Shown: in pieces, positions 46,279 to 54,410 of the stretch
How positions within the stretch are numbered: the first letter of the stretch is position 1
Layout: each line of letters starts with the position of its first letter
Assembly (NCBI RefSeq): GCF_014127485.1
Contig: NZ_CP059903.1
Span: forward strand, 3,038,001 to 3,102,000
Reading direction: 5' to 3'
DNA from: Nocardioides dongkuii
Lineage (GTDB): Bacteria > Actinomycetota > Actinomycetes > Propionibacteriales > Nocardioidaceae
Length of the DNA stretch: 64,000 nt
Program-made: the position numbers and the translations under genes
The notes under the pieces: generated by a model
Databases searched by the model: none
The model's input: the letters and a program-made list of their open reading frames with translations, nothing else
Told to the model about the DNA's origin: nothing

Positions 46279-47058
46279 TCAGCCGTCCCCGCCTCCCCCA
46301 CCGGCGCCGCCGTCGCCGAAGCCGCCGTCGCCGCCCCCGACCTGCCCCGAGTAGTCGTGGCCGCCGATCATCCCGCCCTCCGTCCAGGACCCGGGGTCGG
46401 ACCAGGCCACGCCCAGGGTCACGCGGGAGCTGTCCGGGCCCACGGGGCCGGCGTAGGCCATGGTGATGCGAGTGGCATCGGCACGTCCGGACCGGATCAG
46501 CTCGTCGTACCAGCCGGCAGCCCAGGCGGTGTACAGCGGGCCGGAGGCGAACCACGCCACCCGCCGATCGCCCAGCCGGACCAGCCGCACGTCCGGGCGG
46601 TCGCCGGCGTCCAAGCGCTCTGCGTCGCGGAAGCACACAGGCACCTCGCGAGGGACTCCGCCGGGCGGCGCCCACTCCATGTCGCGCGTCGCGGGCCCGT
46701 GACCGGGGTCGAAGAAGCACGGCGGGCGCCGTTCCGGCCGGTCCCTCCCGTCCCGGTGGGCCAGGACGCACGCCTGCGAGAAGCGTCCGTCGGCCAGCGC
46801 CCGCGTCACCTCGGTGACGTCGGCAGCAGTGGCACACCGTCGCAGGGTGGCCTTGGCGGACTCGTAGGCGTCCAGGGCTCGCTGGTAGTCATCGAGTGTG
46901 CGGCCGTCGAGCTCGGTCGTCAGCGTGTCGACATGGAGCGCGGTCAGCTCCTCGCCGAAGCGGGTGACGTCCTCGTCGGCGGCGCGGCGCACGTGCCGGA
47001 ACGCGTCCAGCTCGGCGAGTTCCCTCAGGCGCCTCTCTCGGCGTCGTCGGCCGATCAT
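46279..47058 (-). CDS. hypothetical protein with glycine-rich tail
   Basis: A 259-aa soluble protein. The N-terminal third is helical and charged (RRRERRLRELAELDAFRHVRRAADEDVTRFG and the DYQRALDAYESAKATLRR segment), like a coiled coil. A central globular part holds two cysteines (PPCFFDPGHGPATRDMEW, PVCFRDAERLDAGDRPDVRLV) and PLYTAWAAGWYDEL. The C-terminus is almost only Gly, with Asp and Phe. A glycine-rich end of this kind is also seen in TPM-domain envelope proteins, but no membrane segment is present. ATG at 47058. Family unknown. The 236-bp gap on its 3' side holds no gene that I can support. Confidence 0.68.
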   Translation of the reverse strand: MIGRRRRERRLRELAELDAFRHVRRAADEDVTRFGEELTALHVDTLTTELDGRTLDDYQRALDAYESAKATLRRCATAADVTEVTRALADGRFSQACVLAHRDGRDRPERRPPCFFDPGHGPATRDMEWAPPGGVPREVPVCFRDAERLDAGDRPDVRLVRLGDRRVAWFASGPLYTAWAAGWYDELIRSGRADATRITMAYAGPVGPDSSRVTLGVAWSDPGSWTEGGMIGGHDYSGQVGGGDGGFGDGGAGGGGGDG

Positions 47059-47228
47059 CCGGCCATCATGCGCCCACCGTCTCGTCCCTGCCGCGGTCAT
47101 CTGGACCACCACCGACCCACCGCGACCCCGCGCGGCCGACCGGGCCGGCCCACTGCCGGGCGGTACGGCCAGAAGTGGGCTACGGCATACTTGGCGCGGG
47201 CAGGAGCTCGGCCAGCAGAACCACAGGG

Positions 47229-47260
47229 CTGTACTTCCTAGGTTTTCAGCTGTACTTCCT
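47229..47260 (+). repeat. 11-bp direct repeat upstream of tRNA-Arg
   Basis: CTGTACTTCCT occurs at 47229-47239 and 47250-47260, a 21-base period or two helical turns. The TAGGTT between them (47239-47244) could be the tRNA -10. Origin unknown. Confidence 0.6.
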
Positions 47261-47267
47261 GCCCTCC

Positions 47268-47344
47268 GCCTCCGTAGCTCAGCTGGATAGAGCAGCGGCC
47301 TTCTAATCCGCTGGTCGCAGGTTCGAGTCCTGCCGGGGGCACCA
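47268..47344 (+). tRNA. tRNA-Arg (anticodon TCT)
   Basis: Full cloverleaf. The acceptor stem is GCCTCCG/CGGGGGC, the D-arm GCTC...GAGC, the T-arm GCAGG-TTCGAGT-CCTGC, and the 3' CCA is encoded (47342-47344). The anticodon loop CTTCTAA gives TCT, reading AGA/AGG. The last pair of the anticodon stem is a C-T mismatch, which is tolerated in this tRNA in related organisms. No integrated element starts at its 3' end. Confidence 0.95.
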
Positions 47345-47398
47345 CGGCGGCCGTCGGCGTTCACCCCCAAAGGTGAGTAACGTTGTAAGTCTGCTCGC

Positions 47399-47404
47399 TA
47401 CGAT
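47399..47404 (+). promoter_or_regulatory. candidate -10 hexamer, leaderless LuxR gene
   Basis: TACGAT ends 6 bases before the GTG at 47411. Confidence 0.45.
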
Positions 47405-47410
47405 CGCCAC

Positions 47411-47836
47411 GTGATACGCGAACGGCACGACGCCGAATCCTCGGTGCGAGACCGCACCGTGGACTACCGCGACGCCGCCGCCGACCGTCGCGACTACGCC
47501 GCCGACGCCCGGGACTCGGCCGCGGACGCCCGCGAGCTCGCCCAGGACGTCCGCGACCTGGAGCAGGACGAGCGGGAGCGGCGGCTCGCGGCGGGTGAGG
47601 CGACCGACGAGCACCAGCCCGCCACCGCCCACCTCGACGTCCTCACCGCTCGGCAGCGCGAGATCCTCGCGATGATCGCCGACGGCATGTCCAACAAGGC
47701 CATCGCCCGACAGCTCTTCATCACCATCAACACGGTGAAGACCACCATCCGAGCGCTCTACGCCAGGATCGGGGTCACCTCCCGCACCCAGGCCGTGCGG
47801 TGGCACGACCACGGCCCCCGGAACCCCGCCGCCTGA
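47411..47836 (+). CDS. LuxR-type HTH protein with heptad repeats
   Basis: A 141-aa regulator without a receiver domain. Residues about 18-58 contain six seven-residue repeats of the form D-x-R-D-x-A-A (DYRDAAADRRDYAADARD and onward), a predicted charged coiled coil. Residues 75-135 form a LuxR/NarL helix-turn-helix: LTARQREILAMIADGMSNKAIARQL and INTVKTTIRALYARIGV. The HTH is close to that of the two response regulators at 50.6 and 51.9 kb, including the ending TQAVRWHDHG. It may act as a dimer through the coiled coil. It is convergent with a SpoIIE-type phosphatase gene. Confidence 0.88.
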   Translation: MIRERHDAESSVRDRTVDYRDAAADRRDYAADARDSAADARELAQDVRDLEQDERERRLAAGEATDEHQPATAHLDVLTARQREILAMIADGMSNKAIARQLFITINTVKTTIRALYARIGVTSRTQAVRWHDHGPRNPAA

Positions 47837-47866
47837 CGCGGAGGACTCGACCCTCGTCCCTGGTGG

Positions 47867-50428
47867 TCAGGGAACCATCGTCGGCACCCGCCGCGGACCG
47901 GCCTCGGCCGGGCGCGGCCGGTCCTGGTGGTGCAGCCGGACCGCCACGAGCGCGACGTCGTCCTCGGGGTCGGTGGGGAGCAGCCGGCGGAGGAGCTCGT
48001 CGCACAGGTCGTCGAGGGCGGTGCCGTCCGCGACCAGGTCGCTGAGCACCTGGCGCAGCAGGTCGATGCCGGTGTCCAGGTCCTGACCGCGGCGCTCGAC
48101 CAGGCCGTCGGTGTAGAGCAGCACGGTCGTCCCGCGCTCGAGGGTGACGACGTGCTCGCGCCGCTGGGTCCCGGGGTCCAGGCCGAGCAGCAGGTCCGGC
48201 TCGGGGTCCGTCGGGGTCAGCGTCCGGACCTCGCCGTCCTCGGTCACCACGATCGGCGGCGGGTGACCGGCACTGGTCCAGCGGAGCCGGGTGAGCCCGG
48301 CGAGCCGCTCCTCGGGCGTCTGCTCGAGGCGGGCGACGACCGCCGTGGCGGTGGTGTCGAGCTGCAGGGTCGCCATCACCTCGTCGACGCCCCGCAGCAC
48401 CTCCGCGGGCCCGGAGCCGGAGTGCACCGCGATGCCGCGGAGCAGCCCGCGGACCTGGCCCATCGCGGCGGCCGCGGCGGTGTCGTGGCCCACGACGTCG
48501 CCGATGACCACCACGGTCGAGCCGTCGCGCTGGAGGAACGAGTCGTACCAGTCGCCGCCCACCTGGGCGGCCTGCGCGGCCGGCTCGTAGCGCACGACGA
48601 CGTGCAGGTGGTCCGGCTCCGGCGGGGCGGTCAGCATGTTGCGCTGGAGACCCTCGGCGAGGTCGCGCTGCTGCCCGAACAGGCGGGCGTTGTCGAGCGC
48701 GAGGCCGGCCCGCGCCGCCACGTCCCGCAGCGTCGCGAGGTCCTCGGGCGAGAACGCCGAGCCGGCGGCGCCGCGGAAGACGCTGAGCATCCCGACCGTG
48801 CGCCCGCGCCCCTGCAGGGGTACGACGACGCCCGCCTCCGGCGCGAGCAGCGCCATCAGGTCGGCGGCCTCCCCCGGCTTGAGGATCCGGCGGACGGCCG
48901 CGGCGGCGTCGCGCTCGATGAGCACCGGCTCGTCGCCGGCCAGCGCGCGGGCGACGAACGAGCTGTCGGTGAGGGCCGGGACGCGCAGCGCGGCGTACCG
49001 CTCCACCAGCGGACGCTGCTCGGGGTCGGCGTGCCACCACCCGACGTCGCGCAGCCGCAGTCGCCAGTCGGTGCGCGCCGGCTCGTCGACGACGGTCACC
49101 AGGCACCACTCGGCGAGGTCGGGGACGACGACGGAGGCCAACCTGGCCACGGACTCCTCGACGTCGAGGGTCTTCCCGAGCTCGTCGCTCACCCGGGCGA
49201 GGAGGGCGCTGCGCTGGGCGCCTGCCGCGGCCGCCTCCTGTGCCTCGACCCGGTCGGTGATCTCGAGGAAGTACACCGAGAGCCCGTCGGGGGTCGGCCA
49301 CGCGCGCAGCTCGTACCAGCCGTCGAGGGGCGGCGGGTAGTAGGCGTCGAAGGTGACCGGCTCGCCGGAGGCGACGGCGTGCCGGTAGTGGGTCTCGAAG
49401 TCGGCGCCCGCAGCCGCGGGGAACAGCTCCCAGATGTCGCCGCCGAGCAGGTCCTCCCGCGCCGACCCGAGCAGCCGCTCCGCCTCGGCGTTGACGTAGC
49501 TGAAGCGCCAGTCGTGGTCGAGCTGGTAGAACGCCGACGGCATCGACTCCAGCACGCGCACGACCCTGATCTCCCCGTCCCGGGCGGCGGTCGTGTCGTA
49601 CGCCGCCCCGACGAAGCGCACCGCGGTGCCGTCCGGGCCCGGCAGCGCCCGGCCGCGCGCGCCGACCCACTGGATCCCCCCGGTGGGCAGCACGACGCGG
49701 TACTCCAGAGCGAACTCGCCGCACGCCTCGACGGCCGCCACCAGCGCCTCCCGGACGCGCGCGACGTCCTGGGGGTGCAGGGCGGCGAGGAACGCCTCGA
49801 TGGTGCCGCCGAAGGTGCTCCGGTCGAGCCCGAAGAGCTCCAGGAGGCGGTCGTCCCAGCGCAGCTCGCCCGTCGTCAGGTCGAGGTCGAAGGCGCCGAT
49901 CCCCGCGGCGTCGACGGCCAGCTGCCAGACGACGCGCTCCTCGGCGTAGTCCGCGCTGAGCGCGACCAGCTCGAGCTGGGCCACCACCGACGAGGCGAAG
50001 CGGGCCAGGAACCCGACCTCGGCGTCGGTCCAGGCGCGCGGGGCCGGGTGCAGCACGCAGAGCGCACCGAGCACCTCGCCGCCCCCGCCGAGGAGGGGTA
50101 CGCCGAGGTGGGCGCGGGGTCCGGACCCGTCGGCGGCAGTGGCCTCCGAGACCACCACGCGACCGGTGGAGACGGTCGCCGTGCGCACCGTGACCGCGTC
50201 GGGGTCGTCCGCGTCGACGCCCACGCTGCTCAGGGCCTCCTCGCGGCCGGCGACCACCCAGAGCTGGGCCGCGTCGGCGTCGAGGAGCCGCGCAGCGAGG
50301 TCGACGAGGTCGTCGAGGACGACGTAGTCGGACGCCCGGAGGGCGCGCAGCGCCGAGAGTCCGTCCGGAGCCTGCGCCGCCGCGGGGCCGCGGTCGAGCG
50401 TCACGACCATGTCCTCCTCGATCCGCAC
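47867..50428 (-). CDS. SpoIIE/PP2C-type phosphatase with GAF and PAS sensor domains
   Basis: An 853-aa multi-domain signalling protein. A GAF domain (about residues 30-150) precedes two PAS domains (about 165-285 and 290-400, ending in DVYFLEITDRV-like sequence). A second GAF domain (about 415-590) and a C-terminal SpoIIE-type serine phosphatase (about 620-830) follow. The phosphatase metal motifs are VGGDWYDSF, VVIGDVVGHD, LRWTSAGHPPP, LYTDGLVERR and DPEDDVALVAVR. Such proteins dephosphorylate anti-anti-sigma factors of the RsbV type to switch on stress sigma factors. No RsbV/RsbW genes are seen here. GTG at 50428 follows GGAAGG; an ATG six codons later is possible. Confidence 0.93.
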   Translation of the reverse strand: MRIEEDMVVTLDRGPAAAQAPDGLSALRALRASDYVVLDDLVDLAARLLDADAAQLWVVAGREEALSSVGVDADDPDAVTVRTATVSTGRVVVSEATAADGSGPRAHLGVPLLGGGGEVLGALCVLHPAPRAWTDAEVGFLARFASSVVAQLELVALSADYAEERVVWQLAVDAAGIGAFDLDLTTGELRWDDRLLELFGLDRSTFGGTIEAFLAALHPQDVARVREALVAAVEACGEFALEYRVVLPTGGIQWVGARGRALPGPDGTAVRFVGAAYDTTAARDGEIRVVRVLESMPSAFYQLDHDWRFSYVNAEAERLLGSAREDLLGGDIWELFPAAAGADFETHYRHAVASGEPVTFDAYYPPPLDGWYELRAWPTPDGLSVYFLEITDRVEAQEAAAAGAQRSALLARVSDELGKTLDVEESVARLASVVVPDLAEWCLVTVVDEPARTDWRLRLRDVGWWHADPEQRPLVERYAALRVPALTDSSFVARALAGDEPVLIERDAAAAVRRILKPGEAADLMALLAPEAGVVVPLQGRGRTVGMLSVFRGAAGSAFSPEDLATLRDVAARAGLALDNARLFGQQRDLAEGLQRNMLTAPPEPDHLHVVVRYEPAAQAAQVGGDWYDSFLQRDGSTVVVIGDVVGHDTAAAAAMGQVRGLLRGIAVHSGSGPAEVLRGVDEVMATLQLDTTATAVVARLEQTPEERLAGLTRLRWTSAGHPPPIVVTEDGEVRTLTPTDPEPDLLLGLDPGTQRREHVVTLERGTTVLLYTDGLVERRGQDLDTGIDLLRQVLSDLVADGTALDDLCDELLRRLLPTDPEDDVALVAVRLHHQDRPRPAEAGPRRVPTMVP

Positions 50429-50569
50429 AGCAGCCTTCCGATGGTCCCAGTGGGGCCGACCCCCCAGCCTGTCACAACGTGCGCACCGAGCACCGGTGTT
50501 CCCCGGTTCTCGTCCGGGGCGGTTCGGGCGTCCGGCGGCGGGGGCTGCGGCGTCTCCGCCGCGGGTCGT

Positions 50570-51211
50570 TCAGCCCTGCGGAAGCTGCCGCTTCTCGTCG
50601 GGCTGGAAGCCGTGCTCGATCCCCCAGCGCACCGCCTGGGGGCGGCGCTCGACCCCGATCTTGCGGTAGGCGTTGCGGATGTGGGTCTTGACGGTGTTGA
50701 TGCCGAGGTAGACCCGCCCGGCGATCTCCTGGTTGCTGAGTCCCTGGGTGATCAGCGCCAGGATCTCGGCCTCGCGGTCGGTCAGCCCGTGGTCGCGACC
50801 CGGCCAGGACCCGAACGTGCCGCCCTCGCCGATCGGCACGTCGGGGACGACCCGCTCCCCGGCGTGCACCCGCTCGAGCAGCCCGACGAGCTCCTCGGCC
50901 GAGACCCGCTTGGGGATGTAGCCGGCCATCCCGCGGTCGAGCGCCCGCTGGACGAGCTCGGGTTCGACGTTCCAGCTGAAGGCGACCACCTTGCTCGCCC
51001 GGCCGTTGGCGAGGACGTCGACGTCGACGTCGTCGGCCTGCGGCTGGCCGAAGCTGTCGTAGAGCAGGATGTCGACGTCGCTCTCGAGGGGCACCCGGCT
51101 GTCGAGCTCCACGACCTGCACCCGGTCCGCGTGCGGCTGGAGCGCCGAGGCGACACCGGCGACGACGACGGCGTAGTCGTCGGCGACCGCGACGCGCACG
51201 GGAGAGCTCAT
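50570..51211 (-). CDS. LuxR/NarL family response regulator 1
   Basis: A 213-aa protein with a receiver-like domain (1-120) and a LuxR HTH (about 140-200). Acidic residues Asp11-Asp12 and a candidate phosphoacceptor Asp52 (in LLYDSFGQ) are present, as are Ser in FSWN and Lys in YIPKRV. The receiver is unusual in the switch region (DSFGQPQADDVDVDV). The HTH reads LTDREAEILALITQGLSNQEIAGRVYL and the end is RPQAVRWGIEHGF. No histidine kinase is adjacent. ATG at 51211 is 7 bases from a TAGGCT hexamer. Strongly similar to the regulator at 51.9 kb, so the two are paralogs. Confidence 0.9.
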   Translation of the reverse strand: MSSPVRVAVADDYAVVVAGVASALQPHADRVQVVELDSRVPLESDVDILLYDSFGQPQADDVDVDVLANGRASKVVAFSWNVEPELVQRALDRGMAGYIPKRVSAEELVGLLERVHAGERVVPDVPIGEGGTFGSWPGRDHGLTDREAEILALITQGLSNQEIAGRVYLGINTVKTHIRNAYRKIGVERRPQAVRWGIEHGFQPDEKRQLPQG

Positions 51212-51218
51212 GGCCCTC

Positions 51219-51224
51219 AGCCTA
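51219..51224 (-). promoter_or_regulatory. candidate -10, response regulator 1
   Basis: TAGGCT ends 7 bases before the ATG at 51211. Confidence 0.45.
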
Positions 51225-51242
51225 GAGGGCGGCGGCGGCCGA

Positions 51243-51368
51243 TCAGACCAGGCCGAGCAGCACCACGAGGAAGCCGATGACGGGGATCGCCCAGAGGAGC
51301 GCGAGTCCCATCGCCTCTTCCCAGGCCTGGTCGTGCTGCTGCGAACGCTCCAAGGTCGGGGCGGTCAT
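51243..51368 (-). CDS. 41-aa small membrane protein
   Basis: A short frame coding 41 residues: a polar N-terminus (MTAPTLERSQQHDQAWEEAM) and then a single transmembrane helix (about residues 21-41, GLALLWAIPVIGFLVVLLGLV). ATG at 51368 follows GAGGAG at about 9 bases, a convincing SD. It lies between two LuxR regulator genes. The size, clear SD and clean hydrophobic helix argue for a real small protein. No function is known. Confidence 0.62.
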   Translation of the reverse strand: MTAPTLERSQQHDQAWEEAMGLALLWAIPVIGFLVVLLGLV

Positions 51369-51447
51369 GTCGCTCACTCCTCAGGTCGGATGGGAGTCCG
51401 GTAACCACCCGGCGCGCTCGGCACGCGCCGTGCGCGACCATGGGGGT

Positions 51448-51906
51448 GTGACCTTCGCCCCCACCGACTTCCTCGGGACCTGGTCGTTGTCCCGGGCCGT
51501 CGACGACCGTCTCGCCGGGGAGACGCTGCGGGTCGAGGGCACCGCGACGCTCTCGCGGCTCGCGGCCGACCACGTCCGTTGGACCGAGGAGGGCGTGCTG
51601 CGCTGGTCGGGGGGCGAGGTCCCGGTGCAGCGGACCCTCGACGTACGCCGCCGGTCCGACGGCGGCTGGTTCGTGCACTTCTCCGACGGCCGCGAGTTCC
51701 ACCCGTGGACGGTCGGGGCCGACGTGGCGCACCCGTGCGGAGCCGATCTCTACCGCGGCCGGGTGGACGTGGACGCGGACGGCAGGTCCTGGACGGTGAC
51801 CTGGCACAGCACCGGCCCGGCGAAGGACTACGTGATGACCACGCGGCACGCGGACCGGGTCGACCTCAGCGCTGCGGACCGACCAGGCGGGAGCGGTCCG
51901 GCGTGA
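51448..51906 (+). CDS. DUF6314 family protein
   Basis: A 152-aa small beta-barrel-like protein. It starts FAPTDFLGTWSLSRAVDD and contains DGREFHPW, HPCGADLYRGRVDVDADG and STGPAKDY, which match DUF6314 of actinobacteria. It looks like a lipocalin-type ligand-binding fold, but the ligand is unknown. GTG at 51448. Its last 41 bp overlap the 3' end of the convergent response regulator 2, so antisense transcription across both ends is possible. Confidence 0.82.
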   Translation: MTFAPTDFLGTWSLSRAVDDRLAGETLRVEGTATLSRLAADHVRWTEEGVLRWSGGEVPVQRTLDVRRRSDGGWFVHFSDGREFHPWTVGADVAHPCGADLYRGRVDVDADGRSWTVTWHSTGPAKDYVMTTRHADRVDLSAADRPGGSGPA

Positions 51907-52516
51907 AGCCGTGCTGCATCCCCCAGGCGACCGCCTGGGCTCGCCGGGTCACGCCGATCTTGCGGTAGCCGGTGCGGATGTAGGTCTTGACCGAGTTGAT
52001 GCTGAGGTAGGAGCGGTCGGCGATCTCCTGGTTGCTCAAGCCCTGGGTGATCAGCGCGATCACCTCGGACTCGCGGGCCGTCAGCCCGTGGGCGCGGCCG
52101 GGCCAGGTGCCGCTCACCGTCTCCGCGAGCGAGGCGCGCTCCGGGACGATCCGCTCGCCGGCGTGCACCCGCTCCAGCGCGTCGACGATCCGGCCGGCGT
52201 CCAGCTCCTTGGAGAGGTACGCCGCGGCGCCGCGGGCGAGGGCCCGCTGGACGAGCGCGGGGTCGGTGTTCCAGCTGAAGACGACCACCTTCGCCTCGCC
52301 GCCCTCGGCGACCAGCTCCTCGAGGTCGATCCCGTCGCCCTGCACCTGCCCGAACGTGTCGTAGAGGATGACGTCGACGTCGCTCACCACCGGCATCCGG
52401 GCATCCATCTCGGCCACGACCACCCGGCCGGCGTACGGCTCCAGGAGCGCGGCGACCCCGGCGACCACGATCTCGTAGTCGTTCACCACCGCGACGCGGA
52501 CGGGTCCTGGGCTCAT
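51866..52516 (-). CDS. LuxR/NarL family response regulator 2
   Basis: A 216-aa paralog of the regulator at 50.6 kb, with the same layout. The acidic pair is reduced to Asn12-Asp13. The likely phosphoacceptor is Asp53 in LYDTFGQ, with Ser in FSWN and Lys in YLSKEL. The HTH is LTARESEVIALITQGLSNQEIADRSYLS, followed by INSVKTYIRTGYRKIGV and ending QAVAWGMQHGF. ATG at 52516, 6 bases from TAGGCT. Convergent overlap with DUF6314. The replaced acidic residue may weaken phosphorylation, which suggests a partly phosphorylation-independent regulator. Confidence 0.9.
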   Translation of the reverse strand: MSPGPVRVAVVNDYEIVVAGVAALLEPYAGRVVVAEMDARMPVVSDVDVILYDTFGQVQGDGIDLEELVAEGGEAKVVVFSWNTDPALVQRALARGAAAYLSKELDAGRIVDALERVHAGERIVPERASLAETVSGTWPGRAHGLTARESEVIALITQGLSNQEIADRSYLSINSVKTYIRTGYRKIGVTRRAQAVAWGMQHGFTPDRSRLVGPQR

Positions 52517-52522
52517 GTGCGG

Positions 52523-52528
52523 AGCCTA
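52523..52528 (-). promoter_or_regulatory. candidate -10, response regulator 2
   Basis: TAGGCT ends 6 bases before the ATG at 52516. Confidence 0.5.
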
Positions 52529-52586
52529 GACCCGTCGCGCCGGCGTGTCCCGCCCGTGAGCAACGCCCCCGCGCGGTGGAATGGCC

Positions 52587-52619
52587 GCGGCCCCGCACAG
52601 TATGAGTGTGCGGGGCCGC
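52587..52619 (-). terminator. strong hairpin terminator after the deaminase gene
   Basis: Perfect 13-bp stem: GCGGCCCCGCACA (52587-52599) and TGTGCGGGGCCGC (52607-52619), with a 7-base loop GTATGAG. It lies 24 bases past the deaminase stop on the minus strand. Confidence 0.88.
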
Positions 52620-52642
52620 TCACGTCCCGGGCCGGGCTCGCG

Positions 52643-53674
52643 TCAGTCCGCGGCGTACGCGTCGATCTCGGCGAGCAGCCGGGTCCGCACGTCGTCGGGG
52701 GCGAACGACGCCGTCACGGCCGTGCGCGCCAGGTCGGCGACCCCGGCCTCGTCGAGCTCGAGGAGCTCGGCGGCGATCTCGTACTCCCGGTTCAGCGTCG
52801 TGCCGAACATCGGCGGGTCGTCGGAGTTGACCGTGAGCGTCACGCCGGCGTCGCGGAAGGCCCGGATCGGGTGCTCCTCGAGCGTCGTGACCGCGCGGGT
52901 CGCGATGTTGGACGACGGGCACACCTCCAGCGGAACGCCGGTCTCGGCGAGGTGGGCGAGGAGCGCGGGGTCCTGCGCCGACGACGTGCCGTGCCCGATC
53001 CGCTCGGCGCCGAGCAGCCGGAGCGCGTCCCAGACGGTCTGCGGACCGGTGGTCTCCCCGGCGTGCGGGACGCTGCGGAGGCCCGCGGCCCGGGCCGCGT
53101 CGAAGTGCGGCTGGAACTGGGCGCGGCCCACGCCGACCTCCGGTCCGCCGAGGCCGAAGCCGACGAGCCCCTCGGGACGGTGCCGGACGGCGTACTCGAG
53201 CGTGGCGTCGGCCGCGGGGATCCCGGACTCGCCGGGGATGTCGTAGATCCAGCGCAGCACCAGGCCGAAGTCGCGCTCGGCCGCGAACCGGGCGTCCTCG
53301 ATCGCCTCGGTGTAGGCCTCGATCGGCATGCCGACTCCCGGGGCGTCCGGCCGGACCGACGTGTACGGCGTGCAGGTGAGCTCGGCGTAGCGCAGCCGCT
53401 GCTCGGTCGCCATCTCGCGCGCGACCTCGTAGGTGAGGTAGCGGACGTCCTCCGGCGTGCGGATCAGCGCCACGACCGCCAGGTAGACCTCGATGAAGTG
53501 GGCGAAGTCGCGGAACTCGTAGAAGCGCCGGAGCTCGTCGAGGTCGCTGGGGACGGTGCCGGGGTGGCGGGCGGCCAGCTCGCTGACGATCCGCGGCGAG
53601 GCCGAGCCCACGTGGTGGACGTGCAGCTCGGCCTTCGGGAGGCCGCGGACGAACTCGCTGATGCTCCTGCTCAC
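52643..53674 (-). CDS. adenosine deaminase family protein
   Basis: A 343-aa metal-dependent TIM-barrel deaminase. Zinc motifs: HVHHVGSA near residue 18, HAGETTGP with the general Glu, RIGHGTSS, CPSSNIAT, and the Asp in NSDDPPMF. The first motif differs from the HxHLxG of classical adenosine deaminases, and the same form is common in actinobacterial members. Activity may be on adenosine, or on a related nucleoside such as an aminodeoxyfutalosine. The substrate is therefore left open. GTG at 53674. It is separated by 13 bp from the DsbA-like gene upstream, which may belong to the same transcript. Confidence 0.87.
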   Translation of the reverse strand: MSRSISEFVRGLPKAELHVHHVGSASPRIVSELAARHPGTVPSDLDELRRFYEFRDFAHFIEVYLAVVALIRTPEDVRYLTYEVAREMATEQRLRYAELTCTPYTSVRPDAPGVGMPIEAYTEAIEDARFAAERDFGLVLRWIYDIPGESGIPAADATLEYAVRHRPEGLVGFGLGGPEVGVGRAQFQPHFDAARAAGLRSVPHAGETTGPQTVWDALRLLGAERIGHGTSSAQDPALLAHLAETGVPLEVCPSSNIATRAVTTLEEHPIRAFRDAGVTLTVNSDDPPMFGTTLNREYEIAAELLELDEAGVADLARTAVTASFAPDDVRTRLLAEIDAYAAD

Positions 53675-53687
53675 CCGCCGGAGCGTG

Positions 53688-54410
53688 TCACTCGATCGCG
53701 TCGGCCAGCGAATTCGCGATGTCGTCGGCCCCGCCGGTGATCGGCTTGCCGTCGAGCAGCACCGTCGGGGTGCCCTGGACGCCGGCGTCCTGCGCCGCCT
53801 GGGTGGCCTCGTCGACCCACGCCTGCTCCGCCATGCCCTCGATGCCGGGGCGCACGTCGTCCTCCTCGGCCCCCGCCTCGACCGCGAGCTCGACCAGCGT
53901 GTCGTCGTCGAGACCGTCCTCGCTCTCGCTGGCCTCGTCGTACCGCTCGAAGAGCAGCTCGTGGTACTTCTTCGCGACCTCCGGGCCGGCCGCGTCGAGC
54001 ACCACCTTGAAGGCGTTCGTCGAGCGCTCGGAGTAGTCGGAGAGGAAGTTGACCGGCCGGTACTCGATCGTGGCCTTGCCGGACTCGGCGAACTCGCTCA
54101 GCTCCTCGGTGCTCACGGCCTCGAGGTCGGCGCAGTGCACGCAGTGGAAGTCCTCGTAGATGATCACCTCGTGCGGGGCGCCGGTCTCGCCGATGGTCAG
54201 ACCGAACTCGGAGCCCGCGGCGGGCGCGGCGAGGTCCTTGCTGGGGTCGTTGGCCCGCATCCAGAGGGTGCCGCCGACCACGACGACCACCAGGACGAGC
54301 ACGACGGCCAGGATCATGGTCATCCGGCGCCGCTGCTCCTGCCGCTCCTGCTCGCGGACCGCGACGGCGGCCCGCTCGGTGCGGCTGGTGGCGGTGTTCT
54401 TCTTCGACAT
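53688..54410 (-). CDS. membrane-anchored DsbA-like thiol-disulfide oxidoreductase
   Basis: A 240-aa exported thioredoxin-fold protein. After a charged N-terminus comes one transmembrane anchor (about residues 31-51). A thioredoxin_4/DsbA domain (about 66-240) contains the active-site motif CVHC at 90-93 in IIYEDFHCVHCADL. The cis-proline loop is in GVQGTPTVLLDG. It acts outside the membrane, forming or reshuffling disulfides. Its ATG shares its first base with the TGA of the upstream MauE gene (TGATG), so the two are translated together. MauE-type proteins can supply or take electrons for such partners. Confidence 0.92.
   Translation of the reverse strand: MSKKNTATSRTERAAVAVREQERQEQRRRMTMILAVVLVLVVVVVGGTLWMRANDPSKDLAAPAAGSEFGLTIGETGAPHEVIIYEDFHCVHCADLEAVSTEELSEFAESGKATIEYRPVNFLSDYSERSTNAFKVVLDAAGPEVAKKYHELLFERYDEASESEDGLDDDTLVELAVEAGAEEDDVRPGIEGMAEQAWVDEATQAAQDAGVQGTPTVLLDGKPITGGADDIANSLADAIE

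Noticed and set aside
47268..47860. Integrated element at tRNA-Arg
   Set aside because: No integrase, no second copy of the tRNA 3' end in the window, and normal actinobacterial genes follow.
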